NCBI GenBank assembly: GCA_950295325.1
Contig: OX485809.1
Span: forward strand, 30,704,144 to 30,768,143
Direction of reading: 5' to 3'
Length of the DNA: 64,000 nt
From: Polytrichum commune
Lineage: Eukaryota > Streptophyta > Polytrichopsida > Polytrichales > Polytrichaceae
In this document: positions 58,971 to 64,000 of the stretch, piece after piece
Layout: each line of letters begins with the position of its first letter
Position numbering within the stretch: the first letter of the stretch is position 1
Position numbers and translations under genes: made by a program
The notes under the pieces: model-generated
Databases searched by the model: none
What the model saw: only the letters and a program-made list of their open reading frames with translations
What the model was told of the DNA's origin: nothing

Positions 58971-60865
58971 CGATTTTGCCCAAAATCTCCCCAGACATTG
59001 GCACAAGAGAAGTCAGCCCAGGACCCACCTGGGAAATGCAAACAAATTTGTGATTTTTTGGGAGCTAACTTATGCCGAAGAACAGGATTTCTTCTTCTGC
59101 CACTGCCAACACTTGTATTTCTTACCTCATCAAAGAAAGCAGTCACTAGCTCTCAAAACTCATGGTAACTCTTGCTAAACCCTAAACCCCGTGTCTGCTA
59201 TGACATGTCCAGCCTTTTCCCTCAAGTTTTCGACCGTCGCCTCTTCTTCAGTTGCAAATGCCATCAAAATTCCATACTAAAGCACTAGGGCTCTCACCGA
59301 TTTAACAGTGCAGGAGTCACTTCCCGTGCACTTTCAACAAACGAAACTCTAGCAAACTTATGCAGGCAACTTTCTCGGTGATTGTGTGCACCAGCCGAAC
59401 GATTTCAACTTCGAGGAACGGATCAAACTAAGTTAGTCACGTGTGAATTGACTTGAGATTGATATCTGAGAAACGTACACAAGAGATGAGCATGTCATGC
59501 GTCGACACATCGAAGAATTTATAGCCTTGAAATAGACCAACAGTTTGCTACAAATTATGTGCATTGAAGAATCATGGACTATCAATCAATGGCACCACTC
59601 ATGGATAATTATAAACTACAATGCGCTGATGTCACCATGACTCGATGGAGTAATCACAACCTCTCCATATTTCCAACATGAACGAACACGTGGGGCACTT
59701 GAACGCCTAGTTTCAACTGGATTTAGGTCTCGACAATGCCCTCATTCAATGGACAAGCCATGAACAACACACGAAACGAAATTGAGTAGGATTCTGGCAA
59801 TTCAAATTGCAATCGGGCTGTTACTGCACAGACGTGACCTCTTTTTATGCACCTGCACAAAGATTGTGAACATTCTTAACCATCGCTTTACTCCAATTCT
59901 TGTATTTGACATCTCTACCATCGCATGCGTTGGCCATGGCCATGGCATTGCCCGTGGAATGCCACACCCTTCTCTCTGTAGATGCACAGGTTAAAATGGA
60001 GTCGTGATTGTTAAATGCATGAACATTCTACAGTAACAGTTCCCTCTTCCTCTCGCAATTGAAAGTTCCTCCTGTAATTTTCGCAACGCGCCATGAAGGA
60101 GGCCAGCATAAAATTTTACAGTCTGCTATTGCCATTTAGTACTTACTTCCACGCCATGCTTAAACACTGACATGCTTGCAACTTATGGGTCGTGTCGGGA
60201 TGCATGCAGAATCGCATGGAAGCTCCCATGGTATCTCAAACTTGTGCAGGGCATGCAAAGGCCGGCTACTCCGTGTCATGCACAGGCCGAGAGGTCATAT
60301 CATGTGATCTGCTTGACATGAAACCCCCCAGCAGGTCCTCTTACACAAACACGAAACCTCACTTCCTGACCTGTCGCTGCGATCGATGAGCATCTTATCG
60401 TATGTGAGAGAGATCAGGCGGATCGATATCAGCACTGAAAAGAGCAAAGACGGAAGCCCAGCCCTGGTACGAATAGGAGTAGAAGATTGGCTGTCTCATC
60501 GATCTCGTCTGCATGAAGGGAAAGGCGCCCAGTTCCAGGCATGGCAGAGTCTGTACGTGTGGTGGATGGGTAATTGGCCGGGAGCAGATAAATCTTCTCA
60601 TGATTGCAATCCCCTGCCTCGGAGGTGGAGGTGGAGGTGGAGGTGGGGGGGATTGTTGTTTATGACCTAATGAGTTTCCGAGGATGTCAGAGAAGTTACA
60701 TTATTTTTTAAGAGAACTAGTTTGGGAGGAGTGGTCAGACGCGGCCATACCTCATGCCCCTCGCATGCTCAGGCTGCAACATCACACACGACGAGACTGA
60801 GAGCCCGTGACCATTGCACTTCAAGCACTCTCATTGGTGGAAAAGGCGGAGCCGGCGGTCCAAGT
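58971..60865. other. Low-repeat spacer, no gene recognised
   Basis: More balanced in composition than most of the window. It holds several short frames (for example 60,192-60,389 and 60,386-60,670, the latter ending in Arg-Trp repeats from a GGAGGT microsatellite at 60,619-60,646). None has a recognisable domain, but an exon of an unseen gene could be here. Confidence 0.35.
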
Positions 60866-60869
60866 TCAC

Positions 60870-61290
60870 CACTTCACACTAGTACGCTTGAGGGACCAAC
60901 GGAGTGAGTATGTGAATGCAAGGTGGACGTAAAGTCTACATGGACTCCTACATGGCATCGAATGGATCATGTTTCATGGTCACTTGGACTGTTTTCAACA
61001 ACCACCTCTTGGAGGTAGGCCTAACACAAAACCGTTGGGAGACCATGGCACTCCGAACGCTCACAACCGTTGGTTTATTCTATTTTATTTCATCATGCAT
61101 GAGGACCCGTGTGAATAGAAACTCATTGAAATAGCAATTGGTTGAGGGCCCGGTCACATACGACTTCACACTACACTTGAGGGTCCGTGACCACACTACA
61201 TGATTTTGGAGGTGTGTTGGGGACGGCCTTCATGACACTTTCTTTTGGGCTGCCACAACTTCATGGTCACGGCTCTTGGCTCGTGTGTGC
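60870..61290. mobile_element. MITE-like element, copy 2 of the GGGCC-ended family
   Basis: Matches 56,154-56,650 at several blocks: CTACATGGACTCCTACATGG, GTTTCATGGTCA, CTAACACAAAAC, TTGAGGG and ACTTCATGGTCACGG. Boundaries are approximate. Confidence 0.4.
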
Positions 61291-61305
61291 AGTGCAGTGC
61301 CCGGG

Positions 61306-61510
61306 AAGTTTTTGGGCATAGTCAGTCAAGAACCTAGTGATTCTAAATCCAGCCGGTTACATGTTAACATCTTCCGGTTTTGCTTGTTTCATTTGAGGTA
61401 TATTCTATAGATTCCTCTTAAATGATCAGTAATTTTCTTGAGGTCTCCAACTTCAACCGATTATTTCTCAAACTCAACCGGTTCATCTGTAACTGACCGC
61501 CAATTCTCCC
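61306..61510 (-). repeat. CCGGTT-rich repeat, copy 6 (inverted)
   Basis: Reads TTTTTGGGCATAGTCAGTCA, AGCCGGTTACATG, ATCTTCCGGTTTTG and CTCAACCGGTTCATCTG. It ends within ~10 bp of the start of the 201-aa ORF. Confidence 0.8.
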
Positions 61511-61516
61511 CAGGCA

Positions 61517-62122
61517 GTGGTGCAGTGGCCCTCAGGCTGCAACATCAGGAGTCACACCACCACCAACATCCTCCTCCTCCTCCTCCGCCTGATCTCCCAC
61601 CATTCCATTCTCCTTCTTCCCCCTCCTACGGAACCAGTCACCTGCAGTAGTACCACTGTCAAGTACCTCATCCAGCCCCGGTGTGGGCTCGCTTTTGGAG
61701 TGAGTGTGGTATTTGCATTTGAGCAGGTGATGACTCAGCCGCCCACATGTATGTCAGTGGCTTTCAGATCGCTGGACGCCTCCCCAACCCCTTTTCTCAC
61801 ATGCAAAAACCTCGAATTCCTGCACACCTTTCCTGAGGATCTTTCCGGCTACGAAGCCAACGCGGCCACCGTGAATTACGAAGCTTACCATGCTCCATTA
61901 ATTACTAAGCCCCACGGGTGTTACTCGCCTCGCTCTTGCGTGCTCTCCAACTCCTGCCAATTAGATTCACACAACCGAACGGAACTTGTGTTGCAATGGC
62001 AAATCGACGATGAAGTATTCACAACAAAAAAAAGTGAAAATTTGATCTATCCTTATTCAGTTATGGTGATCGGAAGTGCATGTTTGTTGATTTTTTTAAT
62101 TGGAATTCACATGTCCCTATAG
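61517..62122 (+). CDS. Hypothetical membrane protein, 201 aa
   Basis: I do not recognise this ORF. The first ~45 residues come partly from a CCT microsatellite and look artificial. From about residue 48 the protein looks more natural. It has a hydrophobic stretch near 56-68 (CGLAFGVSVVFAF), a Cys-containing middle with a possible N-glycosylation site (HNRTEL), and a clear C-terminal membrane helix, 178-201 (YPYSVMVIGSACLLIFLIG). Two helices around a Cys-bearing loop is a layout seen in several small membrane proteins; I name none. The true gene may start with another exon: a CACCTGCAG acceptor lies near 61,647. The 201-codon length without a stop in an AT-rich area is mild support. Confidence 0.4.
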   Translation: MVQWPSGCNIRSHTTTNILLLLLRLISHHSILLLPPPTEPVTCSSTTVKYLIQPRCGLAFGVSVVFAFEQVMTQPPTCMSVAFRSLDASPTPFLTCKNLEFLHTFPEDLSGYEANAATVNYEAYHAPLITKPHGCYSPRSCVLSNSCQLDSHNRTELVLQWQIDDEVFTTKKSENLIYPYSVMVIGSACLLIFLIGIHMSL

Positions 62123-62780
62123 CTGTGTTCGTTGTTGAGTGTGGAGCAATTAATCGAATTTGAAGATGTGGTCCAGTCTCTTTTAAACGTGTCTCTTCAT
62201 GGTGTTTGCTCTTTGATCTGAACCGAACGGCACCCTGATCAAATGTAGGTGATATCTTGTCAAGAAAAGTAACCAAAATTACACCCGCATACCTCACAAC
62301 CTTCTCCTATAGGCGATAATCATGTTCAACACAAATTAATTCAAACCTCAAAACCCTGTTCAACTTTCCTTATAAAAATTCTTCCTAGTGCGAGGAAATA
62401 ATATTATGGTTACCTTCTACTATAGGTGATGAGCATGTTCATCACAAATTAATTCAAATATTGCAAACCCAACACACACAAACACACACACACACACGCG
62501 CGCGCGTCGCTATTCTATCCATTTGAATCTACAAAAATCCATGTGTCACCTCAAGAAATTACCAGGTGGGCACCAAAGAGCTCATTACTTACAATGTCTC
62601 ATTCCTCATTTTCCTAACGTTAATTCCATCCAAACAATTCAATGATGCATACCTACTCAAACTGATCTAGACTCATGTTGATTGCTTGACATAATTATTA
62701 TTTGGTAACAATGGAATATATATATATATGTATGTATGTATGTGTATGTGTATTATATATATACACATATATCACATATA
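62123..62780. other. Spacer with (CA)n(CG)n and (TATG)n microsatellites
   Basis: A CACACACACACACGCGCGCG tract is at ~62,480-62,505, and TATATATGTATGTATGTATG at ~62,719-62,745. No gene seen. Confidence 0.6.
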
Positions 62781-62783
62781 ATA

Positions 62784-63036
62784 CACTATATTCGTTAATT
62801 TGGGACTTTTTCGGCATTTTGAGACAGTTACAAATATAAGAACATGAATAAAATCACACAGATATTGGAGAATGTTGTAAGATGCAAATGCTTTGAAGCG
62901 GGTGTTCATATCAAGAACCCAATTAAGAACTCATATCAAGATGGTTTAGGTAGGACGACCCCAACATTAGACCATGTTGTTGTGGTCCATATATTAATTT
63001 GAGACAAGAGAAAGTCTCAAATCAACGAATATAGTG
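62784..63036. mobile_element. 253-bp MITE with CACTA ends
   Basis: The left end CACTATATTCGTTAATTTGG and the right end (inverted) CACTATATTCGTTGATTTGA match over ~28 bp. ATA stands on both sides (62,781-62,783 and 63,037-63,039), which fits the 3-bp target duplication of CACTA (En/Spm) elements. Because the flanks are TA/TG microsatellite, ATA could match by chance. It is non-coding. Confidence 0.65.
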
Positions 63037-63100
63037 ATATATGTGATATGTGATATATGTGTATATGTGTATATGTGATATGTGATATATGTGATATGTG

Positions 63101-63144
<44 letters not shown>

Positions 63145-63145
63145 T
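63037..63145. repeat. Microsatellite (TGATA/TGTATA)n then (AT)n
   Basis: Imperfect GTGATATATGTGATAT units are followed by about 17 AT units (63,109-63,142). Confidence 0.95.
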
Positions 63146-64000
63146 TAGAACAAAGAAACAACTAGTTCATAGGCTAGAAACTTGCCTAGAAACTTGCCCA
63201 TAAACATAATTTTAGACATGGTTTCATGTTTTGGGTATGTTTTGTGAGAGGTAAGGTTTATGTTACTGACATGTGATTGACACTCACTATAGAGCACAAC
63301 TCCCATGACCTTGATAGCAAGCATGACATTTGGTATTCATTAAAGTGCTTGTAGTTTTTGCCACGTTTGACTTGAGGAACAAGTAGGTGTTCAGCATTAC
63401 AGTGGCCTTAACTACAAAGTGGTGCTTGGGGTGAGGGATTGTTATGTGGGATTTGCCGTGTTGACTTGCAAGTTAGAGTCACAATGGTGCCCAAAAAAAT
63501 TGCATGCTCTCCCAAGTGACGGGCTCAAACATTGAAAATGATTGTCACACATCCGTGATATCAAACACAAAATTTGTATGTTTGCATGTCCCGATTCCAT
63601 ACCTCAAGAAAGAATCTAGGCGCGTGCATGTGCATGTTTCCACATATATTGATGCCACGAAAGCTACATGGAGACTGCACAACCCAAAAATGTGCCAAGA
63701 CATAATTGTTAAAGTGTCACATTCTCTACGATTTTAGGAGCAGAAATTGAAACAACGTGTCCACAAGATGGCAAGTCAATTAACGCACTAATTTCTTATG
63801 CAAATGTATGCATTGCAACCTTGTATTCGCATTGGTTCCGTTTTGCTGGAAATGCCGATTTCCTCTAGATTCATTAGCTTGTACAAATCCAGCCACACCG
63901 GGAGGGCATCCAAAGTCCTCCAAACTCATGAGGACACCAGAGCCAAGAGCAAAGCCTGCTCCTCAATCCTCATGGCATTGGGCTGAGAATCTTCTGCCAT
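63146..64000. other. Right-edge spacer, no gene recognised
   Basis: The 77-codon frame at 63,504-63,737 and the 62-codon frame at 63,798-63,986 show no domain I know. A gene continuing beyond the window cannot be excluded. Confidence 0.4.

Noticed and set aside
60386..60670. 94-codon ORF ending in Arg-Trp repeats
   Set aside because: The Arg-Trp run is a GGAGGT microsatellite read in frame, and no domain is present.

Overview
The window reads as nuclear DNA of a land plant, probably a seed-free one. A fern with a large, repeat-packed genome is my best guess; that is inference from style, not from a search. The support is: two nuclear genes for chloroplast proteins with GT-AG introns, no rRNA, tRNA or operon structure, and about 85-90% dispersed repeats, LINE relics, inverted-repeat elements and AT-rich spacer.

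Only three genes are well supported. (1) 26,329-31,848 (+): a 13-exon gene for a plastidic glucose transporter (pGlcT type, 554 aa with transit peptide). I worked out every exon junction and the reading frame stays open throughout. (2) 39,026-41,950 (+): a two-exon gene for photosystem II subunit PsbX (129-aa precursor). Its 2.5-kb intron carries a ~305-bp tandem repeat. (3) 50,537-51,256 (+): an uninterrupted ORF with two chromodomains. A fourth, weaker candidate is a 201-aa possible membrane protein at 61,517-62,122.

Layout. 1-23.5 kb is transposon graveyard. It holds fragments of a LINE family in both orientations (AP-endonuclease-like, reverse transcriptase, RNase H, zinc knuckle and C-terminal PD-(D/E)xK-like pieces). 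A ~5.5-kb element with ~955-bp nearly identical inverted arms lies at 4.85-10.32 kb and contains a 200-N gap that looks like a false gap. A PIF/Harbinger-like element has landed inside the reverse transcriptase. 23.5-26.3 kb is spacer plus the upstream region of the transporter gene. 32-39 kb has two copies of a rearranged repeat, a SINE candidate and a MITE with a clean target duplication. 39-42 kb is psbX. 42-50 kb is repeats and MITEs. 51-64 kb is further MITE-like elements, copies of a CCGGTT-rich repeat, a possible small gene and a CACTA-ended MITE in AT microsatellite.

How the genes work together: PsbX belongs to the photosystem II core, and the transporter would export glucose from starch breakdown across the inner envelope. 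Both act in the chloroplast, but nothing in the sequence suggests they are co-regulated. The most interesting signal is the LINE family, whose combined fragments suggest two different endonuclease domains, one at each end, as in the Dualen/RandI type.
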